Assembly: GCA_937902665.1 (NCBI GenBank)
Contig: CALELM010000019.1
Coordinates: 1-38,594, forward strand
Reading direction: 5' to 3'
Source of the DNA: an uncultured Selenomonadaceae bacterium
GTDB taxonomy: Bacteria > Bacillota > Negativicutes > Selenomonadales > Selenomonadaceae
Length of the DNA: 38,594 nucleotides
The notes under the pieces are model-generated. The model had not been told where the DNA came from, ran no database searches, and was given only the letters and a program-made list of their open reading frames with translations. Positions 1 to 6,839 of the stretch are shown here, piece after piece (position 1 is the stretch's first letter; every line of letters starts with the position of its first letter). A program made the position numbers and the translations under genes.

Positions 1-924
1 TCTCGGTTTGCTTATCAAATTCTGATACATATTCCTGATCCTGACGCACACGGAAGATATCATTTTCCTTTGCAGCCTTTTCGATAGCCTGCTCATGAGA
101 TATTCTTCCTTTACCTTCAAGAATCTTACGTCTGTTATTGCTTAAAACTGATTGGTCTGATCTACCCAGTCCTGTATGCTCATGAGAACTTCATCCTCAG
201 CCATAAGCTCAGCATAATCAATAAACATTGTAACAAGCCTGTTCAGGCGGGACATTTCCTTCTCGTTGAGATAATTCTTGGCTACAACAATATCTCTTTT
301 TAATATCTTGCCGTCTGGATCGTCCTTCCATGTGGTTAGTCCCATAGTTGGTTTTTCTGCATCAGCACGATCAAAAATCAGATCAGCAGCAGTCTGACCT
401 GTCACTGCAAAATGAAGCTTATTCTGCACAAATGCATAAAAGGCTCGTGTAGTCTCGCTGTTCTTATCATAATCATAACTGCACTGTTCAAACACATCTG
501 TGATTTTCTGATAAACTCTGCGCTCACTGGCACGGATCTCACGAATGCGCTCCAGTAATTCATCAAAGTAATCTTTGCCAAAAGGCTTTCCGTTCTTGAG
601 CATATCATCATTAAGCACAAAGCCCTTTGTGATATATTCTTTCAGGGTTTTGGTAGCCCACGGCAATAATGGCATCAAGATTATAAAAATCCACATTGCG
701 CTTCTTCTCAACACCACCTTCATTTTGGAACTAGTTGATTCTCGCTCTAATTCTTCCTCTTTATAGATGTTCCCTAAATGTTTACTGATAGCCTGAGGAC
801 CAACATCAAACAATTCTGCCATAGCCATTCTGGTAAGCCAAAAAGTCTCGTCTTTATATATTACGCTGACACAGACATTGGTATCATCTATCTGATAGAG
901 GACAATCTCATGTTTTTGTTCCAT
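1..924 (-). pseudogene. RhuM-family (virulence RhuM / Fic-like neighbourhood) protein, broken by three frame disruptions
   Basis: The N-terminal part reads like the RhuM family (winged-helix-like start with AELFDVGPQAISKHL, then ELLERIREIRASERR and NKLHFAVTGQTAADLIFDRAD), proteins of about 330-345 residues of unclear function. A 260-residue frame is open from 924 to 142, but homology is broken. Near 715-725 the family sequence moves to the next frame (EGGVEKKRNVDFYNLDAII). Near 660 it returns to the first frame after loss of about a dozen residues normally present before IWATKTLKEY. Both junctions fall at short repeated sequences, which suggests small deletions that together restored the frame. 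A third break lies at the A-run 144-147 (plus strand), where one missing base creates a TAA. Beyond it the family C-terminus (GKGRISHEQAIEKAAKEND) continues in another frame to base 1 and past the window edge. A good ribosome site (AAAGGA) precedes ATG 924. Likely non-functional. The family assignment is from recalled conserved motifs. Confidence 0.8.
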
Positions 925-1050
925 TTATAAATCCTTTCACTTCTTATCGTTTCGATAGATAACTGTAGTTTATTCGCCTCTTAGCAATCTTCTTGTTTGC
1001 AATTTTTCCCATATTGATCGGCAAGAGGTGCACCATTATACGGACTTTAC

Positions 1051-1122
1051 CCTTTCGCTTCGTTGAAACGCAAATTGGAGGGAAAATGCTTATGGCATTT
1101 TCCCTCCAATTCGCGTTATAAT
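1051..1122 (+). repeat. Copy A of the interspersed hairpin repeat (right half only)
   Basis: This contains the module CGCTTCGTTGAAACG followed by a 21-bp stem (1069-1089 with 1095-1115, one mismatch, loop TTATG) and the terminal GCGTTATAAT. The same module ends the copies at 5113 and 19840. The left half of the element is missing: the match stops near 1050. The right end holds TGGCAT (1093-1098), 18 bp, TATAAT (1117-1122), which resembles a promoter pointing into the antisense strand of the lactate permease gene. The rest of the 925-1214 gap shows only the terminator-like hairpin at 1168. Confidence 0.75.
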
Positions 1123-1167
1123 CACTAAACTATGCCGTTTCTCTTAAGAATTAAAAATCCCTTATTG

Positions 1168-1191
1168 AAAGCTCCTGAGGACGCTTTTTTT
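1168..1191 (+). terminator. Possible intrinsic terminator
   Basis: A short hairpin AGCTCC-TGA-GGA(C)GCT with one bulged base is followed by seven T residues on the plus strand. The flanking genes are both on the minus strand, where the T-tract would lie on the wrong side. It would therefore mainly stop transcription arriving from copy A of the repeat. The stem is weak. Confidence 0.3.
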
Positions 1192-1214
1192 AGAATCAGC
1201 CAAATTTTATGGAA

Positions 1215-2747
1215 TCAGCCGACCATGGTCTGACCGAAGTAAACAATCGCTCCCAGCACGATGATGAAGGGAATGTAGACCTTCACGGCAAACTGGAGCA
1301 GTTTTCCCTCGCAGCCTGCTGTGCCGATAGCGGCAACGGCAATGGCGATGCTTTGCGGGGAAATCATCTTGCCGGCGCAGGCACCCGATGCATTCGCTGC
1401 AGCAATCCAAGCCTGAGCGGCCTCAGTTGCGCCAATGGCAGAAGCAGAGTCTGTTTGGAGCTTGCCGAACAGCACGCAGGACGAGGTTGCGGAACCCGTG
1501 ATAAAAGTTCCGATAGAGCCGATAAAAGCGGCGATTGCAGGATACATCGTACCAGTGACAGCAACGGCTGTTTCTGCGATTTGATGTGTCATACCCGCAT
1601 AGCCCATGACCTTTGCTGTTGCAATGACTGTGATGATGGTAATAATCGTATAGCGGAGATTGATGATGGTGTTTTTGAGAACGCCCAGCATTTCACCGAA
1701 TCCTGCTTTCTGCACGCTGCCGCCGATAAATGCCGCAAGGAGAATTAGGACACCCGGTGTTGCCAGCCAAGTAAAGGTATAGGGTGCGCCGCCTTCGCCT
1801 GAGTAAATCAGGACGGAAGTTTTGATGAGGTTCAGCGGATCATGAATTGCAGGGACCAGCTTGGAGGTCAAGAGAAGGAATACAAAAATGAGAATGAATG
1901 GCAGGCAGGCAATCAGTCCCTCCCGTGCGGAAACGGGCTGGGAATCCTCCTTGAAGTCCATTGCGTAAGCAGGGTCGTTAGTCGGGAACAGCTTGGCGCA
2001 GGCAACGATGGCTGCCATAGCACCGATAGAGCCAGCGACAACGGCAAGCTCAGGCCCCATCGTCATTGCAATGAGAAGCTCAGGAATGAGGAAGGCAAGT
2101 CCCGAAGCAAGGCACATGACGAGCATTCCCTTGAGAGCCTTCACGGAATGGCCGGATACGATAACCATGAGAAGAGGGCAGAGCAAGGTAAGCGGTGCAA
2201 GCTGCAGGCAGGTATAGGTTGCAAGTTGCATGGCATCCACACCGGTAACACTGCCGAGCGTTATGAGCGGGATTCCTATTGAGCCGTAAGCAGTTGGCAC
2301 GGAATTTGCGATTAGGCAGACAGATGCCGCAAGAATCGGGTGAATCCCGATACCTGCGAGCATGCCGGCAGGTATTGCAACGGCAGTGCCGAAGCCAGCC
2401 ATTCCTTCGAGGAAGCCGCCGAAGCCCCAGCCTATGAGCAGGATAAGCACACGGCGATCCTTGGAAACGGAAGTCAGCATTTTTTTGATGACATCCATGC
2501 CCTTCGTATGAAGGGAAAGGTTATAAGTAAAAATAGCGGCGATGATAACAAGGAGAATCGGCCAGCAGGCAAGTGCCACACCTTCGAGCGTTGCCTCGAC
2601 AGCATGAGGAATTGTCATGCCGTTGGCACCGATTCCTGCGAGAAGCGCAATGACAAGTGCCAGCGGGCATGCTTTCCATGCCGCCATGCGCAGGAAGCTG
2701 AGTGCAACGACCAGCCATAGGATTGGGGATAATGCAATAAGAAACAT
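1215..2747 (-). CDS. lctP: L-lactate permease (LctP family)
   Basis: This is a 510-residue integral membrane protein made almost entirely of hydrophobic helices (about 12-13), matching the LctP/LldP/GlcA family that imports L-lactate, and often glycolate, with protons. Family landmarks visible are GWGFGGFLEGMAGFGTAVAI near residue 105-125, the following NSVPTAYGSIGIPL, and the C-terminal FITGSATSSCVLFGKLQ and ISPQSIAIA segments. It is slightly shorter than E. coli LldP (about 550). Start ATG 2747 is preceded by AAAGGA at a normal distance. It lies 79 bp downstream of the threonine ammonia-lyase gene on the same strand but has its own strong promoter. No lactate dehydrogenase gene is adjacent, so the pathway context (lactate uptake for fermentation) is inferred from the family alone. 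Confidence 0.93.
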   Translation of the reverse strand: MFLIALSPILWLVVALSFLRMAAWKACPLALVIALLAGIGANGMTIPHAVEATLEGVALACWPILLVIIAAIFTYNLSLHTKGMDVIKKMLTSVSKDRRVLILLIGWGFGGFLEGMAGFGTAVAIPAGMLAGIGIHPILAASVCLIANSVPTAYGSIGIPLITLGSVTGVDAMQLATYTCLQLAPLTLLCPLLMVIVSGHSVKALKGMLVMCLASGLAFLIPELLIAMTMGPELAVVAGSIGAMAAIVACAKLFPTNDPAYAMDFKEDSQPVSAREGLIACLPFILIFVFLLLTSKLVPAIHDPLNLIKTSVLIYSGEGGAPYTFTWLATPGVLILLAAFIGGSVQKAGFGEMLGVLKNTIINLRYTIITIITVIATAKVMGYAGMTHQIAETAVAVTGTMYPAIAAFIGSIGTFITGSATSSCVLFGKLQTDSASAIGATEAAQAWIAAANASGACAGKMISPQSIAIAVAAIGTAGCEGKLLQFAVKVYIPFIIVLGAIVYFGQTMVG

Positions 2748-2800
2748 GAAGACCGTCCTTTCTAAGCGGTGAATGATAAAATAAAAAAGAGTACCACTAC

Positions 2801-2830
2801 ATTATAAAAGCAGGTCATAAGATAAGTCAA
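2801..2830 (-). promoter_or_regulatory. Promoter of lctP
   Basis: On the minus strand TTGACT (2825-2830) is separated by 18 bp from TATAAT (2801-2806), with ATG 2747 about 50 bp downstream. The -35 box overlaps the stop codon of the upstream threonine ammonia-lyase gene, so the two genes need not be co-transcribed. Confidence 0.65.
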
Positions 2831-4092
2831 TAAATCTTCTCAATATCAAAGCCATTCTTTTTCAGGGCCTTGCTGATGCGCTCGATATGCTCATAGTTAT
2901 GCGTTTCTACGGTTACTTCAAGAACAACCTTCTTGAAGCTGTCCGTTACCTTTGCCTGATTGTGATCCAGCTTGATGACATTGGCATTTTCATTTGCGAG
3001 AATCTGCGATACCTTGAGGAGCTGTCCCGGCTTGTCCGGCAGCTGGACAGCGAAGCAGAAGACACGGCCACGGGCAATCAATGCCTTGTCAATGAGAGCC
3101 GAGATGGTGGAAATGTCGATGTTTCCGCCGCTGACGATGGCGGCGACTTTTTTCCCCTTGAACGGAAGCTTGGAAAGTCCTGCAAGGGAAAGAACGCCAG
3201 CACCTTCGGCAATCAGCTTGTGTTTTTCGATGAGGGAGAGCAGTGCGCTCATGATTTCCATTTCGGAAACCGTGATAATCTCATCGAGATATTTTTTGCA
3301 AAAAGCAAAGGTCAGGGTACCTGCTGTTTTGACGGCACAGCCGTCAGCAACCGTATCGGAACTTGAAAGCGTTACGATTTTTTCTGCTTGGAGCGCAGCC
3401 TTCATGCAAGCGGCATTTTCTGGCTCTACGCCGATGACCTGTATGCTTGGGTTGACAAGCTTGCTGGCAAGGGCAACGCCGGACGCAAAGCCACCGCCGC
3501 CGATGGGAACAAGAATGGCATCTACGTCCTTGAGCGCGTCAATAATCTCAAGAGCCGTTGTTCCTTGCCCCAAAAGAACCTCCCTGTCGTTGAAAGGATG
3601 GATATAGACATAGCCGTGCTGCTTTTGCAGGCGGAGGCTGTGCGCGTAGGCATCGTCAAAGCTGTCGCCGTGAAGGACGACCTCAGCGCCATAGGCACGA
3701 GTGGCTTCCACCTTTAGGATCGGCGTTGTTGCAGGCATGCAGATAATGGCATTGACACCAAGCTTTTGCGCGGCAAAGGCAACTCCCTGCGCATGGTTTC
3801 CTGCAGAAGCCGTGATAACGCCCTTGGAACGCTCCTCGGGGGTCAGCTGGCTGATGCGGTTGTATGCGCCTCGAAGCTTGAAGGCACCCGTATGCTGCAG
3901 GTTTTCGGGCTTTAGGTATACGTCATTGCCGGAAAGCTCGGAGAAAAAACTGCTGTGAATCAGCTCTGTCTTTACGGTAATGCCTTCCAGCTGCTTTGCG
4001 GCACGGTAGATATCTGCAATGGTCGTAGCTTCTGCAATCTCCTCCGGAGTAGGCGATGAAGCTGTATTGTTTTCTTTTTCCATAGTTTCCAT
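2827..4092 (-). CDS. ilvA: Threonine ammonia-lyase (threonine dehydratase) with C-terminal ACT domain
   Basis: This 421-residue PLP enzyme converts L-threonine to 2-oxobutanoate and ammonia, either feeding isoleucine synthesis or degrading threonine. The PLP lysine is K72 in TGAFKLRGA. ASAGNHAQG (about 96-103) and the glycine loop PIGGGGFASG (about 196-205) bind the cofactor. SGGNID lies near 330. Residues about 340-415 form a single ACT domain (FAVQLPDKPGQLLKVSQIL), so this is the form with one ACT domain and not the longer classical biosynthetic IlvA. Whether it is biosynthetic or catabolic cannot be decided: no ilv genes are nearby and the neighbour is a lactate permease. ATG 4092 has AAGGAGG about 9 nt upstream. 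A second ATG four codons in has no better site. The first 20 residues are an unconserved extension. Confidence 0.92.
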   Translation of the reverse strand: METMEKENNTASSPTPEEIAEATTIADIYRAAKQLEGITVKTELIHSSFFSELSGNDVYLKPENLQHTGAFKLRGAYNRISQLTPEERSKGVITASAGNHAQGVAFAAQKLGVNAIICMPATTPILKVEATRAYGAEVVLHGDSFDDAYAHSLRLQKQHGYVYIHPFNDREVLLGQGTTALEIIDALKDVDAILVPIGGGGFASGVALASKLVNPSIQVIGVEPENAACMKAALQAEKIVTLSSSDTVADGCAVKTAGTLTFAFCKKYLDEIITVSEMEIMSALLSLIEKHKLIAEGAGVLSLAGLSKLPFKGKKVAAIVSGGNIDISTISALIDKALIARGRVFCFAVQLPDKPGQLLKVSQILANENANVIKLDHNQAKVTDSFKKVVLEVTVETHNYEHIERISKALKKNGFDIEKIY

Positions 4093-4129
4093 ATAAGGAA
4101 GCCTCCTTGGTTTTTATTTATGATTTTCC

Positions 4130-4158
4130 AGTGTATCTCACGAATTTTTAAAAATCAA
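4130..4158 (-). promoter_or_regulatory. Promoter of the threonine ammonia-lyase gene
   Basis: On the minus strand TTGATT (4153-4158), a 17-bp spacer and TACACT (4130-4135) lie about 40 bp before the start codon. No T-box or other leader structure fits in the short untranslated region. Confidence 0.5.
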
Positions 4159-4194
4159 CCATTTTCATCAAACTTTTTTTGAGAGGAAAAGGAT

Positions 4195-4227
4195 TTTTCA
4201 ATGATTTCTCGAATCATATAGTATAGT
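4195..4227 (+). promoter_or_regulatory. Weak candidate promoter of the universal stress protein pair
   Basis: TTTTCA (4195-4200) is followed after 16 bp by TATAGT (4217-4222), and a second overlapping TATAGT lies at 4222-4227. The -35 match is poor. Confidence 0.3.
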
Positions 4228-4246
4228 GAATAGTGGAGGGATTAGA

Positions 4247-4681
4247 ATGAAGGGAAATGCCAGAATATTAGTGCCGGTGGACGGGTCAGAAAATTCGGAT
4301 CGTGCGGTGGATGTGGCAGTTTCTTTGTCTGAGGCGTATGGTGCGGCACTGGATATTCTTTACGTTTCTTATTTTGATAGCGACACGGATTCCGAGCAAG
4401 AGGATTCTTGGCTGCCGATGGATCTGGTGGCACCGACAGGGCAGGAACGCAGGAAGGCACTGGAGCGTGCAAGTGAGCGTATTCCAGAGGGGATCGAGGC
4501 ATCGTTCCATCATTGCACGGGGACTCCGGCGAAGAAAATTATCGAGTTTTCCAGCGAGCATGATAATGAGATTATCGTGGTCGGGGGGAGAGGCTTGGGA
4601 ATTGTCCAAGGCTTTATCCTTGGAAGCGTGAGCCAGAGGGTTATGCAGGAGGCTCTTGCTTCTGTAGTAGTAGTGAAGTAA
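4247..4681 (+). CDS. Universal stress protein, UspA family
   Basis: This is a 144-residue cytoplasmic alpha/beta protein of the UspA superfamily. It opens with ILVPVDGSENSDRAV and carries the ATP-binding signature G-2x-G-9x-G-S in GGRGLGIVQGFILGS (about residues 118-132). Such proteins form dimers and are induced by starvation or redox stress, and the ATP-binding type often has a signalling role. The start is set at ATG 4247 because GGAGGG lies 6 nt before it. An in-frame GTG at 4226 lies upstream of that ribosome site and is rejected. An acidic stretch (DSDTDSEQED, residues about 43-52) lies where the family is variable. A second, clearly paralogous copy follows 18 nt later, so the two are probably co-transcribed. 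Confidence 0.9.
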   Translation: MKGNARILVPVDGSENSDRAVDVAVSLSEAYGAALDILYVSYFDSDTDSEQEDSWLPMDLVAPTGQERRKALERASERIPEGIEASFHHCTGTPAKKIIEFSSEHDNEIIVVGGRGLGIVQGFILGSVSQRVMQEALASVVVVK

Positions 4682-4699
4682 TGGGGAGGGGGAAGTTTT

Positions 4700-5116
4700 A
4701 TGTTCAAGAATATTGTAGTGCCGGTAGATGGGTCAGAGGGTTCGGATCGTGCGGTTGCGGAGGCTATTGCAATGGCTGAGTCCTGTGAGGCGAAGCTGAA
4801 TTTCCTCTATGTTGCAAATATCAATCAGTTAGCCATCAATGCCTGCCTTTCGGATGCGATTTTGGAGGCAGTTACCAAGGCAGGGAATGTCATCCTCGAT
4901 CGTGCGATGGAAATGGTTCCGTCCGGCATAGAAAAGCAGGCGTATTCGGAAACAGGTTCTCCAGCAGTTGTCATTTTGGATTTTTCGCTTGCGCATGATG
5001 CAGACCTTATCGTTATGGGAAGCAGGGGGCTGGGCATTGTCAAGGGTGTCCTCCTTGGCAGTGTGAGCCAGTATATTGTGGAGCAAGCAAAGTGTCCGGT
5101 TCTGGTCGTGAAATAA
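4700..5116 (+). CDS. Universal stress protein, UspA family (paralogue of the upstream gene)
   Basis: This 138-residue UspA-fold protein starts NIVVPVDGSEGSDRAV and has the nucleotide-binding signature GSRGLGIVKGVLLGSVS near residues 112-128. It shares the same opening and closing motifs with the gene 18 nt upstream and probably arose by duplication. The middle region differs and lacks the acidic stretch of its neighbour. The purine-rich GGGGAGGGGG before ATG 4700 is a strong ribosome site. The TAA stop (5114-5116) lies within the left end of an interspersed repeat copy that starts at 5113, so the transcript's 3' end would carry the repeat hairpins. Confidence 0.9.
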   Translation: MFKNIVVPVDGSEGSDRAVAEAIAMAESCEAKLNFLYVANINQLAINACLSDAILEAVTKAGNVILDRAMEMVPSGIEKQAYSETGSPAVVILDFSLAHDADLIVMGSRGLGIVKGVLLGSVSQYIVEQAKCPVLVVK

Positions 5117-5263
5117 CGAAGCTAAAGATGTCCCCTTCTTCAACAGCTTGCTGTAAGTGGGGGAAACCAAGGGTTAACAAGCGGTGAGCAAACTTTCGCT
5201 TCGTTGAAACGCGAATTGGAGAGAAAATGCTTATGGCATTTTCTTGAACAATGGCGTTATAAA
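5113..5263 (+). repeat. Copy B of the interspersed hairpin repeat (full length, about 150 bp)
   Basis: The element runs from ATAACGAAGC to GGCGTTATAAA. Its ends are inverted repeats (ATAACG with CGTTAT), and an inner inverted pair AACGAAGC (5115-5122) and GCTTCGTT (5199-5206) encloses the left module. Inside are a stem CCCCTT...AAG(T)GGGG with apical ACAGC-TT-GCTGT, and a second stem AAGCGG...TCGCTT (one G-U pair). The right module has an AGAAAATGC-TTATG-GCATTTTCT stem. TGGCAT (5234-5239), 18 bp and TATAAA (5258-5263) resemble a promoter directed against the convergent gene at 5289-6056. Nothing else was seen in the 5117-5288 gap. Confidence 0.8.
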
Positions 5264-5288
5264 GCAGGATGCATGGAGCTTCCTTTGG

Positions 5289-6056
5289 CTATGCTTGTAT
5301 GTCGATGTCGTTTTCCGGAAGTTCTGCTTCTACCCTGTAGTCCGGTATCGGAGTTTCGATAGGGTCGGGGATGGAACTGGGGGATTCTTCCCATTGGCGG
5401 TCGTTATCGTTTTGCTTGCTGATTTTGCGGTACGCCTCTTCCTCTTGGCGGGAGTGCTTGTGCTGTTCGAGCGCTCCTGCGGATTTTGCCAGAGAATACA
5501 AATCCGGCGAGAACTCAGCCAGCTCCTTTTCGTCAGTGGGGGAAACCTTGTGCCCGTGCATGATGCGCGCTACTGTCTGCATGATGCGGGATTCCTTCTG
5601 GGCGCTTTTCTGCATGGATTCGCCCTGCCGTTGGGCATTGGTGGCTTGGCATGCCAGCATGTTTGCTGTTGCTGTGTCCTGTTGCAGTTTCTGCATGGCC
5701 TTGTCCTTGGCGGTCAGTGCCTTTTTTATGGAATCGGAGAGAAAGTATTGCTGGCCGTTCAGTTCAACATAGCCATTCTTCACTGCTTCTTGCAGGTCTG
5801 CCGCATTGGTAAAGCACAGCCTGCGATTTTTCCCTTGCCCCAAGAGCTGGATGCTCGCTGTTTTGGTGACAGCCTGCACAGGGGCATTGCTTTTGGCTGA
5901 CTGCCCTGCGTCCGAAAGCAAGACCGTATCGGATGGAAGTCCTCCTTGCTCCTGCATTGTTTTTGGGGTGCTTTGTTGGCTATGTGTGCTGCCCAGTATT
6001 TTCTCGTTTGTCTGGAAATCCTTTTCCATTTGTGACAGATGCGTGATTTGCATCAT
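5289..6056 (-). CDS. Hypothetical protein, charged and coiled-coil-like
   Basis: I do not recognise this 255-residue protein. It has no signal peptide or membrane segment and is rich in Gln, Lys, Glu, Ser and Ala. Residues about 1-70 look disordered. About 75-110 may be a small ordered unit (KNRRLCFTNAADLQEAV then VELNGQQYFLSDSIKKAL). About 110-165 are heptad-like and helical. The C-terminus is acidic and proline-rich (SSIPDPIETPIPDYRVEAEL). The ribosome site AAGGAGG lies 6 nt before ATG 6056, and the codon pattern matches neighbouring genes, so expression is likely. It stands alone on the minus strand, convergent with the stress-protein pair and separated from it by repeat copy B. The composition recalls flagellar or phage accessory proteins, but nothing supports a function. 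Confidence 0.7.
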   Translation of the reverse strand: MMQITHLSQMEKDFQTNEKILGSTHSQQSTPKTMQEQGGLPSDTVLLSDAGQSAKSNAPVQAVTKTASIQLLGQGKNRRLCFTNAADLQEAVKNGYVELNGQQYFLSDSIKKALTAKDKAMQKLQQDTATANMLACQATNAQRQGESMQKSAQKESRIMQTVARIMHGHKVSPTDEKELAEFSPDLYSLAKSAGALEQHKHSRQEEEAYRKISKQNDNDRQWEESPSSIPDPIETPIPDYRVEAELPENDIDIQA

Positions 6057-6226
6057 ATTCGCCTCCTTGGTGAAAACGCAGCTTAAAGTATCCGTTGCAG
6101 GTATTTTACCATATTTTGGGGTTTATTCAAGCTTGGGGTTATGAATGAATCTCTGTAATTGATATCCTATCGAATTATGAGGTATTTTATGATAAAATAT
6201 TAACGAGTCATAGGAGGCTTTTTATC

Positions 6227-6292
6227 ATGGAAAGACAGGGAAGAGAAATTCACAAAGTAAATAAATTCGGATTTGCAGGGATGATGAGATGA
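6227..6292 (+). CDS. Possible 21-residue small protein or gene remnant
   Basis: ATG 6227 is preceded by a strong ribosome site (AGGAGG, 6212-6217) and an AT-rich GATAAAATATT that could act as a -10 region. The predicted peptide begins MERQGREIHKVNKFGF and ends MMR before TGA 6290-6292. It is basic, has no membrane segment and resembles nothing I know. The good start signal with a very short product fits either a leader peptide or the surviving 5' end of a deleted gene. Two terminator hairpins follow 220-290 bp downstream with nothing in between. Confidence 0.25.
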   Translation: MERQGREIHKVNKFGFAGMMR

Positions 6293-6296
6293 ACAC

Positions 6297-6332
6297 GAGG
6301 GTGTGAATAAAAGTGAGGGTGTGAATAAAAGT
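6297..6332 (+). repeat. Tandem duplication of an 18-bp unit
   Basis: The unit GAGGGTGTGAATAAAAGT occurs twice in perfect head-to-tail copies (6297-6314 and 6315-6332), directly after the stop of the small open frame. Two copies only. It may be a recent slippage event. Confidence 0.85.
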
Positions 6333-6411
6333 CTGTAAATAGGTCTTCTATGATGTCTGCATTGATATGTTTTACAATCTGTCAGGATACATAATGGTCA
6401 GTTCTCCCCTT

Positions 6412-6497
6412 ATCGAAGCTAAAGATGTCCCCTTCTGTAAGTGGGGAAAGCTAAATTTTAACAAGTGGCGATTATATCTCCCGCTTCGTTGAAACGC
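6412..6497 (+). repeat. Copy C of the interspersed hairpin repeat (left module, diverged)
   Basis: It runs from TATCGAAGCTAAAGATG to CGCTTCGTTGAAACGC. Compared with other copies the apical part of the first stem is deleted, but the stem itself survives (CCCCTT-CTGT-AAG(T)GGGG). In the second stem AAGCGG has become AAGTGG, still pairing with CCGCTT through a G-U pair. The right-hand hairpin and GCGTTATAA end are absent: the match stops after GAAACGC. Confidence 0.7.
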
Positions 6498-6514
6498 TGA
6501 CGAAGAAGGGGCGG

Positions 6515-6562
6515 GGCTGTTGCATGAGAAGAAATCACTTATGCACAGCCTTGTTATTTTTT
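6515..6562 (+). terminator. Terminator-like hairpin, related in sequence to the one at 28923
   Basis: GGCTG-T-TGCAT (6515-6525) pairs with ATGCA-CAGCC (6541-6550), leaving one bulge, followed by TTGTTATTTTTT. The loop and right arm (GAAATCACTTATGCA) are identical to part of the perfect terminator at 28923-28962. No gene on the plus strand ends shortly before it. Confidence 0.5.
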
Positions 6563-6572
6563 GAATTACTTG

Positions 6573-6616
6573 AAAAAGACGGAACCATGAATTTATTTTC
6601 ATGTCCCGTCTTTTTT
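6573..6616. terminator. Bidirectional terminator-like hairpin
   Basis: AAAAAGACGG (6573-6582) pairs with CCGTCTTTTT (6606-6615), and the inner CATGAA pairs with TTCATG across a small internal loop. The A-tract on the left and T-tract on the right would allow termination in both directions. It insulates the following phosphohexomutase gene from upstream transcription. Confidence 0.6.
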
Positions 6617-6839
6617 CTGCTTTTTATTCGCAGCCTCTCCGTAATCTTGTTCCATACTACTTCGTGCGATAGATGGATTTGATTGTTCGAGGGGATTTGA
6701 TAAAATCTAAATTTTAGGGAAATGAAAAAATCTCTTGCCGTTATATAGGAAATAATGCTTTTGCGTAGAATCATCATAGGTAGAGGGAATTTTCTAAAAT
6801 CTGTGGTGATTTTTATATTTTGATAGGGAGGCATACGAG

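Larger units (their letters stand above)
6057..6839. other. Gene-poor region with repeat remnants and terminators
   Basis: No convincing gene longer than about 20 codons is present in these 783 bases. They hold a possible 21-codon open frame (6227), an 18-bp tandem duplication (6297), a diverged repeat copy (6412), two terminator-like hairpins (6515 and 6573) and the untranslated leader of the phosphohexomutase gene. The base composition is more AT-rich than its surroundings. Terminators without an upstream gene suggest that a gene has been lost here. Confidence 0.5.

Noticed and set aside
5113..6497. CRISPR array or composite transposon formed by repeat copies
   Set aside because: Copies are far apart, not regularly spaced, and enclose no transposase or cas gene. 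A TA target duplication fits copy D but not copy B.
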